Shown here one piece after another: positions 5,794-6,588 of a DNA stretch of 6,588 bases. The stretch comes from Candidatus Zixiibacteriota bacterium (GTDB lineage: Bacteria > Zixibacteria > MSB-5A5 > WJJR01). Location: NCBI GenBank assembly GCA_020058315.1, contig JAGVEK010000487.1, forward strand, positions 1 to 6,588. Reading direction: 5' to 3'. A program made the translations under genes and the position numbers. The notes below the pieces were generated by a model. That model ran no database searches. It was not told where the DNA came from and saw only the letters and a program-made list of their open reading frames with translations. Numbering within the stretch: the first letter of the stretch is position 1; each line of letters opens with the position of its first letter.

Positions 5794-6588
5794 CTACTCC
5801 TCTGCGTCGAAAACACGGGTGCCGTCCACGAAAGTCATGGCAACCCGCGTGTCGAAGATCTTCTTGGGGTCAATTGTTAGAATGTTTTGATCAAGCACGA
5901 CGAGATCGGCCAACAATCCCGGTCTGATCATTCCCCGGAGCCAGCCATCGCCGGCGGCCAAAGCCGCACCAGCGGTGAAACCCCAGATTGCCTCCCAGGG
6001 AGCGAGGCGTTCTTGGGGGTACCAGGGACCACGACGGTCCTTGGGACGAGCGCGCTGCACGGCGGCACCGATGCCTGACAGGGGCGACATCGGCTCGATG
6101 GGCACGTCGGAGCCAAAGGCGAGCGGTACTCCCCTTTTCACGAGAGAGCGCAGCGAGAAGGCGCGACGGGAGCGTTTCCCCCAGTGGCGTTCGGCGTAAT
6201 CGCGGTCGGTCAGAAGGTGCGAAGGCTGCATGGAGGCGATGATGCCGGAATCGATCAGCCGATCCAAATCCGTGCGGTCGATGAGTTGCAGGTGTTCGAT
6301 CCGGGGCGGCTGCGATTTTGGGAATCGGGAGCGATACTTTAACAAACCGTCGATCGCCTGCCGCGTGGCGGCGTCACCAATCGCATGCACGCAAACGGAC
6401 AAGCCGTGCCGCGTGGCGCGGCGAATGACTCGCTCGAACGAGTCGGCGTCGAGGCGGCAAACACCGCGATTGCGGCGGTCGGAGGTGTAGGGTTTGAGCA
6501 TCCACGCAGTCTGAGACCCTAAAGCGCCATCGAGGAAGATCTTCACGCCGCCGATTTTGAGCCATGGGTTGCCCATGCCCGAGCGCAG
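5794..6588 (-). CDS. Metal-dependent amidohydrolase, YtcJ/NfdA-like, C-terminal part (cut by window edge)
   Basis: The frame is open to the window edge, so the Met at 6576 is internal and not the start; 264 residues are visible, about half of a usual YtcJ-type protein of 520-560. These enzymes hydrolyse amide or formamide bonds with a metal centre. Visible family blocks, numbered from the edge, are WLKIGGVKIFLDGALGS (9-25) with Lys16 as probable metal-bridging lysine, VHAIGDAA (67-74, His68), RIEHLQL (96-102, His99), FGSDVPIEPMSPL (158-170, Asp161), and the closing GLLADLVVLDQN (224-235) and VDGTRVFD (254-261). The N-terminal HxH metal motif lies outside the window. There is no signal that fixes a substrate: relatives act on N-substituted formamides or are unassigned. 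It precedes nfeD by 139 bp on the same strand, so co-transcription is possible but a functional link is not implied. Confidence 0.9.
   Translation of the reverse strand: MRSGMGNPWLKIGGVKIFLDGALGSQTAWMLKPYTSDRRNRGVCRLDADSFERVIRRATRHGLSVCVHAIGDAATRQAIDGLLKYRSRFPKSQPPRIEHLQLIDRTDLDRLIDSGIIASMQPSHLLTDRDYAERHWGKRSRRAFSLRSLVKRGVPLAFGSDVPIEPMSPLSGIGAAVQRARPKDRRGPWYPQERLAPWEAIWGFTAGAALAAGDGWLRGMIRPGLLADLVVLDQNILTIDPKKIFDTRVAMTFVDGTRVFDAEE

Noticed and set aside
5655..5816. 54-residue N-terminal extension of nfeD overlapping the amidohydrolase end
   Set aside because: It would place untypical sequence before a clear signal peptide, and the stretch contains a 16-bp duplication that would shift the frame of any ancestral coding sequence.
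6574..6576. ATG at 6576 as the start of the amidohydrolase
   Set aside because: The frame stays open to the window edge, conserved YtcJ-type sequence begins right at the edge, and the HxH domain would be missing. The gene is cut by the window, not short.
1..6588. CRISPR arrays, tRNA or rRNA genes, insertion sequences, attachment sites
   Set aside because: I found no regularly spaced direct repeats, cloverleaf-like segments, transposase or integrase coding sequence on either strand.

Overview
The window is bacterial chromosomal DNA of moderately high GC content. All five recognisable genes lie on the minus strand, so transcription runs from high to low coordinates. The gene content is housekeeping: GatCAB-type tRNA amidotransferase subunits, a type I glutamine synthetase, an NfeD protease with its slipin partner, and a YtcJ-type amidohydrolase. 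I cannot assign a phylum with confidence. The GatA/GatB pathway and a GSI-alpha glutamine synthetase without an adenylylation site argue against an enteric-type gammaproteobacterium. The intergenic palindromes resemble repeats I associate with uncultured environmental lineages, which is a weak impression only.

Layout in transcription order: the C-terminal part of a metal-dependent amidohydrolase (6588 to 5794, cut by the window edge); a 139-bp gap with a perfect 16-bp tandem duplication; the membrane serine protease NfeD (5654 to 4365); and, after only 9 bp, a slipin/stomatin-like SPFH protein (4355 to 3573) whose ribosome binding site overlaps the nfeD stop codon. A 317-bp gap follows, with a REP-like palindrome and the glnA leader. 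Then come glnA (3255 to 1930), a 186-bp gap with a composite palindromic repeat, gatA (1743 to 304), a 66-bp gap with a small hairpin, and the first 79 codons of gatB (237 to 1).

Two functional pairs stand out. NfeD and slipin form a tightly coupled membrane protease and scaffold unit. GlnA makes glutamine, which GatCAB consumes as ammonia donor when it converts Glu-tRNA(Gln) or Asp-tRNA(Asn). gatC, the third subunit, is absent from the position upstream of gatA where it is often found.

I see no mobile element, CRISPR array, RNA gene or obvious novel system. The points worth a second look are in the spacers: two different REP-like palindromes with related ends, a tandem duplication in the nfeD leader, and a gatA start with no Shine-Dalgarno but a -10-like hexamer at leaderless spacing.
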